A stretch of DNA of 64,000 nucleotides from Bacillus sp. FJAT-49711 (GTDB lineage Bacteria > Bacillota > Bacilli > Bacillales > Bacillaceae_C). Shown one piece after another: positions 10,939 through 20,947 of the stretch; within the stretch, counting starts at the first letter, position 1, and each line of letters begins with the position of its first letter. The stretch covers positions 1 to 64,000 of the forward strand of contig NZ_JAGYPL010000004.1 in assembly GCF_018343715.1 (NCBI RefSeq). Reading direction: 5' to 3'. Under the pieces are notes generated by a model. It searched no databases. It worked only from the letters and a program-made list of their open reading frames with translations, and was not told the DNA's origin. The position numbers were made by a program, and so were the translations under genes.

Positions 10939-11469
10939 TTAGCTGCGATACATCAAATAGCGATCGTACCACGTATCAATAAAATCCGGTGAAAACGGAC
11001 CTTTTCGTTGTCTAATCCACCGTACTAATTTATCTACATTCCGTTTTAAAATATGATCAATTACATCTGGATATCCCATTTGCATTCTATGGTATTCATA
11101 TTCATCTTCATCAAGAAGAGTAAACGTCATATCGGGGTAAACTTTTACATCTAAATCATAATCTATATATTTTAAAGCTTCATGATCATACACATACGGA
11201 GAACCAAGGTTGCAATAGTAATAGATGCCATCTTCCCGAATCATCGCAATGATATTAAACCAGATATCTGTGTGGAAATAACAAATTGCAGGCTCCCTTG
11301 TAATCCACGTTCTGCCATCTGATTCCGTCACTAAAGTACGATCATTTGCACCGATAACGAGATGCTTTGTTGCTTTTAAAATTTTCGTTTCATCCCAAAT
11401 CCGGTGTATATGTCCATTATGCTTATAACTATGGATTTGTATATTATCGCCTTCAATGGGAGTACCCAT
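10939..11469 (-). CDS. ntdP: Nucleoside tri-/diphosphate phosphatase, DUF402 (YgaC)
   Basis: This 176-residue protein belongs to the DUF402/UPF0374 family. Characterised members hydrolyse nucleoside tri- and diphosphates in the cytoplasm. Conserved blocks seen are [42 protein letters not shown] and the acidic [23 protein letters not shown], which supplies metal-binding carboxylates. Length and order match B. subtilis YgaC. The gene is flanked on both sides by members of the dispersed repeat family and stands alone with its own terminator. Confidence 0.9.
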   Translation of the reverse strand: MGTPIEGDNIQIHSYKHNGHIHRIWDETKILKATKHLVIGANDRTLVTESDGRTWITREPAICYFHTDIWFNIIAMIREDGIYYYCNLGSPYVYDHEALKYIDYDLDVKVYPDMTFTLLDEDEYEYHRMQMGYPDVIDHILKRNVDKLVRWIRQRKGPFSPDFIDTWYDRYLMYRS

Positions 11470-11488
11470 CTTTTCCCCTACTTTCTTT

Positions 11489-11710
11489 AGAAAAGCGCAA
11501 GCGCCTCAAGGATAAAGAAGGTTTATATCGCAACGTCTCTATTGCGGGCTCTGACAACGACTTACTTTACTTCGCCTGCACTATAACCTTATACGTCGCA
11601 ACACTTTCCTGAACCTCATCCTGCGGGTCCTCCGACAAACAAATGTTTCGAGTCAAAAGAAGTCACTCTTATCCATTTATTGACGACGGTTCTAAGCGCT
11701 GGAGCTAGAC
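11489..11710. repeat. Dispersed repeat, copy 3 (long, diverged)
   Basis: It starts AGAAAAGCGCAAGCGCC and ends AAGCGCTGGAGCTAGAC, the same ends as the other copies, but the middle is longer and unrelated. It fills most of the 382-bp gap between ntdP and sspE. The remainder is AT-rich sequence and the sspE terminator. Confidence 0.6.
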
Positions 11711-11802
11711 ACAAACGGTAAACCGAACACCTTTTTATGACTTTGTATTATTATAACGTTCTTTAGTCATTTTTAAAACAAATGAGTTTCGGCACATAAA
11801 AA

Positions 11803-11845
11803 AATAAGGATCTAACCTTCGCCATAAGAAAGTTAGATCCTTATT
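11803..11845 (-). terminator. sspE terminator
   Basis: AATAAGGATCTAAC and GTTAGATCCTTATT form a 14-bp perfect stem, followed by a T-rich stretch on the minus strand. Confidence 0.85.
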
Positions 11846-11851
11846 ATTTCA

Positions 11852-12040
11852 TTACTGTTGACCGTAGTTACCTGAGTTTTTAGCTTTATTAGCTTCTGCT
11901 TGTTGATTTTGTTTTTTTACTTGTTGAGCATCAGTTTCGCTTCCAAACTCAGTACCAAAATTACCCTGTCCAGTAGCTGATTGTGCATTTTGTTGTCTTA
12001 CTTTTTGAACATTAGTTCCAGATTGTTGTGCTTTTTTCAT
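11852..12040 (-). CDS. sspE: Gamma-type small acid-soluble spore protein
   Basis: Gamma SASPs are abundant spore-core proteins that serve as an amino-acid store and are cut by the GPR protease at germination. The GPR site GTEFGSETDAQ is present in a Gln/Asn/Ala/Lys-rich sequence that lacks cysteine and tryptophan. The start is ATG 12040 (62 aa), 8 nt after GGAGG. B. subtilis SspE has 84 residues with a longer repeat structure; this one appears to carry about one repeat fewer. It sits next to fabL, as expected in Bacillus. Confidence 0.93.
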   Translation of the reverse strand: MKKAQQSGTNVQKVRQQNAQSATGQGNFGTEFGSETDAQQVKKQNQQAEANKAKNSGNYGQQ

Positions 12041-12140
12041 TTTTCTCACCTCCACGTTTGTTAATGTAACCAGAGGGAGAGATTGTTATCCAAAAAAATA
12101 AATTAATTTTTTGGTTATTGACGAAATGAATATTCGATAA

Positions 12141-12177
12141 GTTTAATCGGGAATTAGCACAATATTCCCGATTAAAC
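12141..12177. repeat. 14-bp perfect inverted repeat
   Basis: GTTTAATCGGGAAT and ATTCCCGATTAAAC flank a 9-nt spacer, 61 bp past the fabL stop. There is no T run on either side, so it is a weak terminator candidate at best. Confidence 0.7.
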
Positions 12178-12238
12178 TTGAGCTTCACAAACTTTCATTG
12201 AGAATTAATTCTGGATGCGAATTCGAGAATCACCCATT

Positions 12239-14154
<1,916 letters not shown>

Positions 14155-14292
14155 TTCATATCACCTTAATGTTAATCAATAAGAATTTTAGGGAATAACT
14201 AATATAATCCCGTTCAATTGCAAATTAAATTTTTATAAAATATGATGGTAAATATACTAATTACAGCCATCCCTTCCCGAGGAGGATTTAGA

Positions 14293-15273
14293 TTGGATAC
14301 AGCTACTCACGTCGTTATGGGAATCGCGATAGGCGGACTTGCCACGCTTGATCCAGTAGTGGCTGAAAGCACAGTCAATAGTCACAGTGTACTTGTTGCT
14401 GCTATTATTGGATCTCAAATACCTGATATCGATACTTTTTTAAAATTACGCAATAATGCGGTTTATTTACGAAATCATAGAGGGGTCACACACTCGATAC
14501 CTGCTGTTTTACTTTGGCCGATAGTCGTGACCGCATTTGTCAGCCTATTTTTCCCAGAAGCCAATATGCTTCATTTATGGATATGGTCCTTCATTGCTGT
14601 TTTCCTGCATGTATTTGTAGACATATTTAATGCCTACGGAACGCAAGCACTGAGACCATTTTCCGCCAAATGGGTGGCGTTCGGCATAATTAATACATTT
14701 GATCCGATTATTTTCAGTATTCACGTCCTTGGCATTATCCTTTGGATATTTGGAGCACCTCCAGGATATACCTTTTTAAGCATGTATATCGTGATCATTC
14801 TTTATTATCTCCTGCGATTTATCATGCAAAGGACGGTTCGATCGGCATTATTAAAAACAATACCTGACGCAGAGGAAATCATTATTGCACCAACGATGAG
14901 CTTCAATCAATGGCGGCTCGCGATCACATCAAAAGACTGCTTTTATGTAGGTCGTGCGTTTAAACGCTCGATTACGATTTTTGATAAATTTAAACGAATA
15001 CCAGTTCCCGATTCCCCTATCATTCAAGCTGCCAGTAAAGATAAAAATATTTCTGCATTTTTGTCCTTTTCCCCCGTCTATCGTTGGGAAATTGGAGAAT
15101 TTGACCGCTATTACGAAGTCCGATATATCGATTTACGTTATCGAAGCAATGGGCATTACCCTTTCGTAGCGATCGTTCAGCTTGATCATAATTTAGACAT
15201 CATTGCTTCATACACCGGTTGGATTTATAGTGAAGAAAAATTAAGGAAAAAATTAAATATCGTGATAGATTAA
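14293..15273 (+). CDS. yfhP: Metal-dependent membrane hydrolase, DUF457 (YfhP)
   Basis: This YfhP/YdjM-type (DUF457) membrane protein is predicted to be a metal-dependent hydrolase. Conserved motifs are THVVMGIAIG, QIPDIDTFL, HRGVTHSIP and HVFVDIFNAYGTQ. They supply the His/Asp ligands and sit among about five hydrophobic helices. A soluble C-terminal domain follows from about residue 210. The start is TTG 14293 (326 aa), 7 nt after GAGGAGG. The ATG at 14242 would add a leader without a ribosome binding site. A clear terminator follows. Confidence 0.87.
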   Translation: MDTATHVVMGIAIGGLATLDPVVAESTVNSHSVLVAAIIGSQIPDIDTFLKLRNNAVYLRNHRGVTHSIPAVLLWPIVVTAFVSLFFPEANMLHLWIWSFIAVFLHVFVDIFNAYGTQALRPFSAKWVAFGIINTFDPIIFSIHVLGIILWIFGAPPGYTFLSMYIVIILYYLLRFIMQRTVRSALLKTIPDAEEIIIAPTMSFNQWRLAITSKDCFYVGRAFKRSITIFDKFKRIPVPDSPIIQAASKDKNISAFLSFSPVYRWEIGEFDRYYEVRYIDLRYRSNGHYPFVAIVQLDHNLDIIASYTGWIYSEEKLRKKLNIVID

Positions 15274-15300
15274 CTCCATGTAAAGCTGCATGGAGTTTTT
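15272..15300 (+). terminator. yfhP terminator
   Basis: ACTCCATG and CATGGAGT form a stem followed by TTTTT, starting at the yfhP stop codon. Confidence 0.88.
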
Positions 15301-15386
15301 CATTTTCCCCTAAATAATTTCAGCATATAGAAACCATAATATAAAGGCGGGACAGTTTATCTCGCTTTGTAAAGGAGGCTTCCAAT

Positions 15387-15557
15387 ATGGTGCGTAACAA
15401 AGCTAAAGATTTCCCTTACAAAAACGATAACAAATTCGAGGGAGAACCACGTGCAAAACCGGAATTTGCTTCCAAACGTGCAAATGGCACAACGAATACA
15501 AATCCTCAAGGTAGAATGCGTGCTTCCGGTGCTCGAGAAGATGAAGACCCAAGCTAA
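15387..15557 (+). CDS. sspK: Small acid-soluble spore protein K
   Basis: This 56-residue hydrophilic protein begins [20 protein letters not shown] and contains [14 protein letters not shown] and [10 protein letters not shown]. These match the SspK family of minor spore-core proteins, which are made late in the forespore. AAAGGAGG lies 9 nt before the ATG. It is the first of two small plus-strand genes upstream of yfhH, as in other Bacillus genomes. Confidence 0.9.
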   Translation: MVRNKAKDFPYKNDNKFEGEPRAKPEFASKRANGTTNTNPQGRMRASGAREDEDPS

Positions 15558-15592
15558 ATCCCATAATGGGACTACATTGAAGGGGGATAATC

Positions 15593-15754
15593 ATGAATAA
15601 CAATGAGAATTCTCACTTAAATAGACAACTAAGTCAATTTAATCGTGCCCATTATAATCCAAAAAGAATGTTCAACCAAGTTAATGGACAAACAGAACAA
15701 TCTCAATCGCAAATTATCCTTGAGAATATGGTTGTCCAGTACCAAAAAAGATAA
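15593..15754 (+). CDS. Small YpzG-like protein
   Basis: This 53-residue hydrophilic protein (MNNNENSHLNRQLSQF...) is rich in Asn and Gln and has QVNGQTEQSQSQIILEN near its middle. That segment resembles small YpzG-like proteins often found beside sspK; the assignment is from memory of the pattern and uncertain. AGGGGG lies 7 nt before the ATG. It starts 35 bp after sspK and ends before a strong terminator, so the two are probably co-transcribed during sporulation. Confidence 0.6.
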   Translation: MNNNENSHLNRQLSQFNRAHYNPKRMFNQVNGQTEQSQSQIILENMVVQYQKR

Positions 15755-15764
15755 CAGTCATACG

Positions 15765-15801
15765 TGGCCGGCGGGAGCATTTCTCTCGCTGGCCTTTTTT
15801 C
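15765..15801 (+). terminator. Terminator after the sspK operon
   Basis: GGCCGGCGGGAG and CTCGCTGGCC form an imperfect GC-rich stem followed by T6. Confidence 0.88.
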
Positions 15802-15922
15802 TTTTGTGCCCCCATCTTAAATAATAGAAAGGTGAACGCATCTCTTTGGATCCTATATTTTAATAAGGTGAAGGGTATTATGTCGCCTTGCATCCTTTTT
15901 TAAACAAGAAGATGCTCACCCG

Positions 15923-16237
15923 CTATTTTAATAAGGAAATCGGAAGTGCCTCTTCCTTGCCTGTGCCATTTAATCGATAACCCCATGCAAAAACACCTTT
16001 TAAGTAATCAATTTTGAAGTATGTACCCGGAGCCCCTTCAACTGCGTATATTTCGCCAGGCTTAAAATTGGCTGGATCCAGTAAATACGCTTGAGCCATA
16101 ACTGCTTTCCTTTCCATCACAGCAAACTCATTTACAATCCCTAATTGCTCAGCTTTCCGAGCCTTCTCTTTTAAATGGGCAATCTCTTGTTTAAGCTCTG
16201 ATTCCGTCATTTGACTAAATCTTTTTTCTTTTTCCAT
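15923..16237 (-). CDS. yfhH: DUF1811 protein YfhH
   Basis: This 104-residue protein matches the DUF1811/YfhH family in length and position. The N-terminal half is a charged coiled helix (MTESELKQEIAHLKEKARKA). The C-terminal half is beta-rich with FKPGEIYAVEGAPGTYFKIDYL. Function is unknown. The start is ATG 16237, preceded by AAGGTGG; the ORF opening at 16249 is a GTG inside that ribosome binding site. Confidence 0.85.
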   Translation of the reverse strand: MEKEKRFSQMTESELKQEIAHLKEKARKAEQLGIVNEFAVMERKAVMAQAYLLDPANFKPGEIYAVEGAPGTYFKIDYLKGVFAWGYRLNGTGKEEALPISLLK

Positions 16238-16380
16238 TTCCGTAACCACCTTGTATCAATGTTGTAGGCTAGTGTTTAAGCAAATTTAAGTGTTTCACTG
16301 GATATATCGGGTACTTTCTCTTATAAGATGGGATTTCGAATCGCTCCATGGATACGACGACCAATTATTTAGTGGCTATA

Positions 16381-16601
16381 GGCACGTTTAAACTGTATTC
16401 ATGACTTTTCTGATGACTTTTTCAGGAACAAGGGCACGATTAAGCTGTATTCGTGACCTTTCCGATGACTTTTTCAGGAACAAGGGCACGATTAAGCTGT
16501 ATTCGTGACCTTTCTGATGACTTTTTCAGGAATAAGGGCACGATTAAGCTGTATTCGTGACCTTTCCGATGACTTTTTCCGGAACAAGGGCACGATTGGG
16601 C
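16381..16601. repeat. 52-bp tandem repeat (VNTR), about 4.2 units
   Basis: Units begin at 16381, 16433, 16485, 16537 and 16589 (GGCACG...), each exactly 52 bp. The fifth diverges after about 12 bp. Units differ by only a few substitutions, such as GACCTTTCCGATG against GACCTTTCTGATG. Since 52 is not a multiple of three, the repeat is not a coding one. It fills the 450-bp gap between recX and yfhH. Confidence 0.92.
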
Positions 16602-16688
16602 AGTATGCTTTTTTTCTTTTCCAATGCTTTTTCGTGACCAAATGCCCAATGGAAATGTAAAAATAATTCTCATAATTACATTAGAGTC

Positions 16689-17480
16689 CTATTCATTGTC
16701 ATTCAAGTAACGTTCTATTAACTCTATCGCAAAACCCTTACGATATAATGCCTGTTTCATTTTTTGCTTATATTCGAAGCCGGTGAACTTTTTGTATCGC
16801 CGATGGGCTTTTTCCCCTTGTATTTGTAAGGCGTTCCACTCATCATCATCGTCTTTTTCATAATCAATTTCATCTATAGCAATAGAAATAATGTTAAATG
16901 GGAAACCTTTTGTCAGTAAAAATTGTTCAATCTTTTGTTTAAGAAATGTTTCCGAAAGATTGTTATTTTGTCTAGCAATTTTATCTCCTAACTGGATGGC
17001 ATGCTCAATTTGTTTCTCACTACTATATTCATCCATTGACTGTTCAATAAAAGAATCTTTTATTCCTTTTTGTCTTAATTCCTGCCTAATGTTTAATGGA
17101 CCTTTTTTTCCCCCATTTACTTGAGTTCGTACATAGGCAGCAGCAAATTCCAAATCGTCCACATAATTCCGATCGACTAATGTCAGTAATACGGCTTGAA
17201 TGACGGGATCTTCCCATTCTTTTTTCTTTAGATGCTGACGGATTTCCTCTTCTGATCTCATCCTATATGATAAAAAGTTAATTGCAGCATTCAATGCTTT
17301 CCGGATTTCATCTTCATATTGAATTTGAGTTATGTCAAACTCAGATAATTCCTTCCCCTTTGCTAAATGGTAGCGAATCAGGACTTCCTCGTCGACTCCA
17401 AATGCAAACTTTTCATCTAAATAAATATTATATCGATCCGGACTATTTTTTTGCGTAGTAATTTTCGTGATGATCGGCAT
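16689..17480 (-). CDS. recX: Recombination regulator RecX
   Basis: RecX binds RecA and modulates its filament activity. The repeated three-helix pattern is visible, for example ALNAAINFLSYRMRSEEEIRQHL, then RNYVDDLEFAAAYVRT and GPLNIRQELRQKGI. The C-terminal part is MKQALYRKGFAIELIERYL. At 263 aa it is the long, multi-repeat Bacillus type. The start ATG has GAGGATGATG upstream. Its place between yfhH and yfhE is as in B. subtilis. Confidence 0.92.
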   Translation of the reverse strand: MPIITKITTQKNSPDRYNIYLDEKFAFGVDEEVLIRYHLAKGKELSEFDITQIQYEDEIRKALNAAINFLSYRMRSEEEIRQHLKKKEWEDPVIQAVLLTLVDRNYVDDLEFAAAYVRTQVNGGKKGPLNIRQELRQKGIKDSFIEQSMDEYSSEKQIEHAIQLGDKIARQNNNLSETFLKQKIEQFLLTKGFPFNIISIAIDEIDYEKDDDDEWNALQIQGEKAHRRYKKFTGFEYKQKMKQALYRKGFAIELIERYLNDNE

Positions 17481-17587
17481 TTTACATCATCCTCTTATAA
17501 ACACTTATTAATGTCATTTTATCATAATATCTTCTCTGTATGTTTAAGCAGTGAATGGGCAAAACATTAAGGGAGGAGGTGAGTGGC

Positions 17588-17707
17588 ATGAGTAAACGAA
17601 AAGAACTGAATACGAAAAGTACATTATCGACAACGCAGGAAGTACTCTATAGTAGAGAGTTTAAGCGAGCGGATAAAGCTGGCGGATACACTAATGAGCG
17701 AAAATAA
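17588..17707 (+). CDS. yfhE: YfhE-family small protein
   Basis: This 39-residue protein, MSKRKELNTKSTLSTTQEVL..., ends ADKAGGYTNERK, the pattern of the YfhE family. GGAGGAGGTG precedes the ATG. Function is unknown; by context it is a small Bacillus spore-associated gene. It is too short for most gene callers, but its position and sequence agree with recX-yfhE-yfhD order. Confidence 0.82.
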   Translation: MSKRKELNTKSTLSTTQEVLYSREFKRADKAGGYTNERK

Positions 17708-17745
17708 AACAAATCATACATAACCATTATAGGAGGATAAATTAC

Positions 17746-17925
17746 ATGGGACGTGACGACAGACGCAGTGCTCGAGATAAAAATAAGCAAAAATTGCCAC
17801 AAGTTCCACAAAACATGAAGTCTGATGGACTCGACGTGGAATTTTCAGAAGAGCTTGCTGACCACAATGATAAGGTTGCTCAGGAAAGGTCAAAAGCTGC
17901 GGATAAGAGAGCAAAACGTAAATAA
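17746..17925 (+). CDS. yfhD: YfhD-family small protein
   Basis: This 59-residue basic, hydrophilic protein starts MGRDDRRSARDKNKQKLPQV and contains DGLDVEFSEELADHND, typical of YfhD. AGGAGG lies 10 nt before the ATG. Function is unknown. It follows yfhE by 38 bp and is probably co-transcribed with it. Confidence 0.84.
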   Translation: MGRDDRRSARDKNKQKLPQVPQNMKSDGLDVEFSEELADHNDKVAQERSKAADKRAKRK

Positions 17926-17931
17926 AAACAA

Positions 17932-17969
17932 CATCGGGAGGGACAGTTTGTTCTGTCTCTCTCCCGATA
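17932..17969 (-). terminator. Terminator between yfhD and the MBL gene
   Basis: ATCGGGAGGGACA and TGTCTCTCTCCCGAT form an imperfect stem. The T-rich tail lies on the minus strand (TGTTGTTTTTATTT), so it mainly serves the MBL-fold gene. Confidence 0.75.
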
Positions 17970-17978
17970 AAAAACTTA

Positions 17979-18788
17979 TCACACATTTACAATCATCCCG
18001 TCATACCCCACATCAATCCCAAATGGCCTTAAAAGACTTATTAGTTCGGCGTGTGATAGCTTTGTATTATGTGAAAAATGCGTGGCAATCACTTTTGATG
18101 TGTCATCTATAATCCCCTTCGCACTAAAAATGTCCTTAATTTCTTTCACTGCATCAATATCCAGATGGTTTCTTCTCCCGGGAATTAATCCGTGTGTACA
18201 ATCCAATAATACAAAGTCCAATTTCTTATCTTCAAGCCATGCCCAAGTCTGCGCTGGGAACCAACCTGTATCATGACCATATAACATGCTCTTATTTCCT
18301 TTTTCAATATAAAAAATAAAGCATGTCTCATCTTTATCATGGTCAGCAAGCAATGGTGTCACTTGAAAATTTCCTATTGCAAAAGTGATAAATGGTGCAA
18401 TTCGACTAAATCTAAAAGCTTCTTTTGAAAATTGGATCACTTCTTTACATTTATAAATGACAACATCATTTCCATAAATATTTAAAGGATAATCAATTTC
18501 GTGGGCAAAAACTGGTGATCTCATTGTTAAATCGTAGGGGTCAAAATGATCGTGGTGTGAATGAGTAAAAAGAAGATGTTGAATACTTCCCAAGTCTAAA
18601 TTGTTTGTAAGGACATGATGAAAAGTATCAGGCGGAAAATCAATCTTTAGTTCATCGTCAATAATGGCAGAGGTCCTGCTACGAATATCCTTTCCTCCCA
18701 ATTTCCTTGCTCTCATACATGCATCACATTTACAAAAGATTGCAGGGTATCCTTCTGCCGCAGCCGTACCTAAAAGTTGAACCTTCAT
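17979..18788 (-). CDS. MBL-fold hydrolase, PhnP-like
   Basis: This 269-residue metallo-beta-lactamase-fold protein has the metal motif HSHHDHFDPYD, a second histidine in GHDTGW and a terminal one in ATHFSHN. The N-terminal GTAAAEGYPAIFCKCDAC resembles PhnP-type phosphodiesterases, where CxCxxC binds a structural zinc. The substrate cannot be told from sequence. There is no phn operon nearby, so PhnP function is not supported by context. AGGAGA precedes the start, and it reads convergently to yfhD. Confidence 0.82.
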   Translation of the reverse strand: MKVQLLGTAAAEGYPAIFCKCDACMRARKLGGKDIRSRTSAIIDDELKIDFPPDTFHHVLTNNLDLGSIQHLLFTHSHHDHFDPYDLTMRSPVFAHEIDYPLNIYGNDVVIYKCKEVIQFSKEAFRFSRIAPFITFAIGNFQVTPLLADHDKDETCFIFYIEKGNKSMLYGHDTGWFPAQTWAWLEDKKLDFVLLDCTHGLIPGRRNHLDIDAVKEIKDIFSAKGIIDDTSKVIATHFSHNTKLSHAELISLLRPFGIDVGYDGMIVNV

Positions 18789-18834
18789 TTACTCATCTCC
18801 TTAAAATTAATAGCAGATAGTTTGTTTCGATTGT

Positions 18835-18856
18835 AAAAGCCCATAAGCCGGCTTTT
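18835..18856. terminator. Short hairpin after the NUDIX gene
   Basis: AAAAGCC and GGCTTTT, with an 8-nt loop, lie just past the NUDIX stop. It is short but has the A/T-flanked form of a weak bidirectional terminator. Confidence 0.45.
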
Positions 18857-18867
18857 ATAAAGGCATA

Positions 18868-19485
18868 TTAATCTAAAATAACTTGTTTATGAGGATCTCT
18901 TAGAAATTCAAACAACATGTTAATCTGTGATTCTGTATTTCTATTTAATGACAGTGGCGGTAAATCATTCTCTGAAAAAAATTGGACATCATTCGTTTCC
19001 ATACCAATACTTGCTTCTCCACCTATGATTTCACATTGGATAAATATTTTATAATAATGATATGGTTGTGGCGGATGGGGATGATGATTAGAATCTAACA
19101 GAGCAAGTAGCCTTACAACACGGACATCAAAACCGGATTCTTCCTTTATCTCTTTTACGATATTTTCAGTTGGAGAGAAACCGATGTCACAAAAACCGCC
19201 TGGCAGTGCCCATTTATCATCATAATTTTCTCTTACCATAAGAATTTTTTCATCTTTAAAAACCGCTCCGCGAATATCAACTTTTGGAGTTTGATAACCT
19301 GTTTCATTCGTAAATAATTCTTTGATTTTATCCATTTCTAAATCGGTATGTACGGACATAATTTCGGCACTAATATTACGCAATTCTTCAAAACGTTCGA
19401 TGTCATATATATCTTTTGAAAATTCTAATCCTGCTTGGGCTAATGCTTGTATTCTTTTAGCCCAGTCGAGCCATTGATTATTCAT
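18868..19485 (-). CDS. NUDIX hydrolase with NUDIX_N domain
   Basis: Residues 1-65 form the helical N-terminal domain found in some Firmicute NUDIX proteins (WLDWAKRIQALAQAGLEF). The NUDIX box follows near residue 100, GGFCDIGFSPTENIVKEIKEESG. It keeps the EExG core, but the first conserved Glu position is altered. Relatives act on ADP-ribose or other nucleoside diphosphate derivatives; the substrate is not evident here. The start is ATG 19485 (205 aa), 8 nt after AAAGGA. Confidence 0.85.
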   Translation of the reverse strand: MNNQWLDWAKRIQALAQAGLEFSKDIYDIERFEELRNISAEIMSVHTDLEMDKIKELFTNETGYQTPKVDIRGAVFKDEKILMVRENYDDKWALPGGFCDIGFSPTENIVKEIKEESGFDVRVVRLLALLDSNHHPHPPQPYHYYKIFIQCEIIGGEASIGMETNDVQFFSENDLPPLSLNRNTESQINMLFEFLRDPHKQVILD

Positions 19486-19557
19486 TAATAACATCCTTTA
19501 CAGCCAAGTTTATTCATTATATGCATTCATCATAACACAACTAGTAATTCTCCTCGC

Positions 19558-19592
19558 ATAAAAAAACAGGAGAGCTATTTAGCGCCCTCCTG
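19558..19592 (-). terminator. Terminator of the first doxX gene
   Basis: CAGGAG and CTCCTG arms around a short loop, followed by T7 on the minus strand. Confidence 0.8.
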
Positions 19593-19604
19593 ATTTTATT
19601 TTAC

Positions 19605-20111
19605 TTAATGTGCAGCTGCCCCGCGAATTTTTTTAAAGAAGTTTGTATTTTTAAACTTAGTATAAGTTTCTTTTGTAAGGAAGTGGTCAATTCCATAAAA
19701 TTTTGTTCCTTTTATGACGAAGAGAAGAATGACTGCTAATGCTAGTAATATTGGGTTAGTGCTGATCGTACCGGCAAGTAGGAAGTTCAAGTTCATGAAT
19801 GCTCCTGCGACTAATGCTGGTAATGTTAGTGCTCCAACGATAAGTCCTAAACCAACTAGAATTTCTCCCATAGGAATCAAGACGTTAATAATTTTTACGT
19901 TTGGCAATGCTGCATTTTGTAAAAAATCTGCGTACCAACCTTGAACTGCTGGAAATTCTCCACCTGCTTTTGCAATAGCTCCTTGTAAGAATCCACCTGC
20001 ATCAAACGCTCCTAGCTTATGCCATCCTGCTTCCAACCATTGTACTCCTAACCAAATTCTTAACGCTGCCCAAACGATTGCGACAAAACGATTTTCATAC
20101 CATCTTTTCAT
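19605..20111 (-). CDS. DoxX-family membrane protein (copy 1)
   Basis: This 168-residue DoxX-family protein has four membrane helices. The first contains AALRIWLGVQWLEAGWHKL, the pattern typical of DoxD/DoxX relatives linked to quinone or thiol redox chemistry in membranes. The start is ATG 20111 with GGAGTGAG upstream. It is about 90% identical to the next gene, so the two are a recent tandem duplicate. A Rex-like operator lies 32 bp upstream of the start codon. Confidence 0.87.
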   Translation of the reverse strand: MKRWYENRFVAIVWAALRIWLGVQWLEAGWHKLGAFDAGGFLQGAIAKAGGEFPAVQGWYADFLQNAALPNVKIINVLIPMGEILVGLGLIVGALTLPALVAGAFMNLNFLLAGTISTNPILLALAVILLFVIKGTKFYGIDHFLTKETYTKFKNTNFFKKIRGAAAH

Positions 20112-20142
20112 TGTTCTCACTCCTAAAGATTTTGTAAAAGAC

Positions 20143-20160
20143 TTGTGAAATTTTTCACAC
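20143..20160. promoter_or_regulatory. Rex-like operator, site A
   Basis: TTGTGAA-ATTT-TTCACAC matches the Gram-positive Rex consensus TTGTGAA-W4-TTCACAA at 17 of 18 positions. It lies 32 bp upstream of the copy 1 start. Confidence 0.65.
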
Positions 20161-20226
20161 ATTTTATTAAAAAAATTAAGTTTTTGATTAGGAAAGATTT
20201 ATTATATCCTTCCATTTCTATCCTTC

Positions 20227-20733
20227 TTAGTGTGCTGCTGCACCTCGAATTTTTTTGAAGAAGTTATTGTCTTTAAATTTATTAATATTTTCTTTTGTTA
20301 ATAAGTGATCAATTCCATAATATCTTGTGCCTTTGATGACGAAGAGAAGGATAACAGCTAGTGCCAATAATATTGGGTTAGTGCTGATCGTACCTGCGAG
20401 TAGGAAGTTCAAGTTCATGAATGCTCCGGCAATTAGTGCTGGCAATGTTAATGCTCCAACGATAAGTCCTAAACCAACTAGAATTTCTCCCCAAGGGATA
20501 AGAACGTTGAAAATTTTAACGTTTGGAAGTGCTACATTTTGTAAAAAGTCTGCGTACCAACCTTGAACTGCTGGAAATTCTCCACCTGCTTTTGCAATGG
20601 CTCCTTGTAAGAATCCACCTGCATCAAATGCACCTAACTTATGCCATCCTGCTTCTATCCATTGTACCCCTAGCCAAATTCTTAATGCTGCCCAAACGAT
20701 TGCAACAAAACGATTTTCATACCACTTTTTCAT
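20227..20733 (-). CDS. DoxX-family membrane protein (copy 2)
   Basis: This is a 168-residue paralogue of the preceding gene with the same helices and the same C-terminal FFKKIRGAAAH. Differences cluster in the last cytoplasmic segment (TRYYGIDHLLTKENINKF against TKFYGIDHFLTKETYTKF). The start is ATG 20733 with AAGGAGTGAG; the long upstream extension has no ribosome binding site. Two Rex-like palindromes and a sigma-A promoter lie upstream, and read-through may also serve copy 1, 115 bp away. Confidence 0.87.
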   Translation of the reverse strand: MKKWYENRFVAIVWAALRIWLGVQWIEAGWHKLGAFDAGGFLQGAIAKAGGEFPAVQGWYADFLQNVALPNVKIFNVLIPWGEILVGLGLIVGALTLPALIAGAFMNLNFLLAGTISTNPILLALAVILLFVIKGTRYYGIDHLLTKENINKFKDNNFFKKIRGAAAH

Positions 20734-20764
20734 CTTTCTCACTCCTTGAAATTTTTTAGAATTA

Positions 20765-20782
20765 ATGTGAAACCATTCACAT
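20765..20782. promoter_or_regulatory. Rex-like operator, site B
   Basis: ATGTGAA-ACCA-TTCACAT is a perfect 7-bp dyad, 32 bp upstream of the copy 2 start, the same distance as site A from copy 1. Confidence 0.55.
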
Positions 20783-20837
20783 ACTTTTATAAAAAAATTT
20801 AGTTCTTTAATCAGCTGATTGATTATATGTTTTCTTC

Positions 20838-20855
20838 TTGTGAAGTTTTTCACAT
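20838..20855. promoter_or_regulatory. Rex-like operator, site C
   Basis: TTGTGAA-GTTT-TTCACAT. It lies just downstream of the promoter at 20871-20899 and 73 bp (about seven helical turns) from site B. Confidence 0.6.
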
Positions 20856-20870
20856 TTTCTTTACACTCTT

Positions 20871-20899
20871 AATATACAACGCATTTTTCATTTACACAA
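20871..20899 (-). promoter_or_regulatory. Promoter of doxX copy 2
   Basis: On the minus strand TTGTGT (20899-20894), a 17-nt spacer and TATATT (20876-20871). Confidence 0.5.
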
Positions 20900-20947
20900 T
20901 CCCTTTTCTTGCATTGTCACTAAATTGCCATAAAGGGGAAATTAGCT

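Noticed and set aside
12141-12177. Intrinsic terminator of fabL
   Set aside because: The stem is strong, but there is no T run on either strand, so it is listed only as an inverted repeat.
16381-16601. CRISPR array
   Set aside because: Units are directly adjacent with no variable spacers, and no cas genes are near.
16440-16673. 77-aa minus-strand ORF with repeated SHRKGHEYSL-like segments
   Set aside because: It is an accidental reading of the 52-bp tandem repeat; the unit length breaks the frame between repeats.
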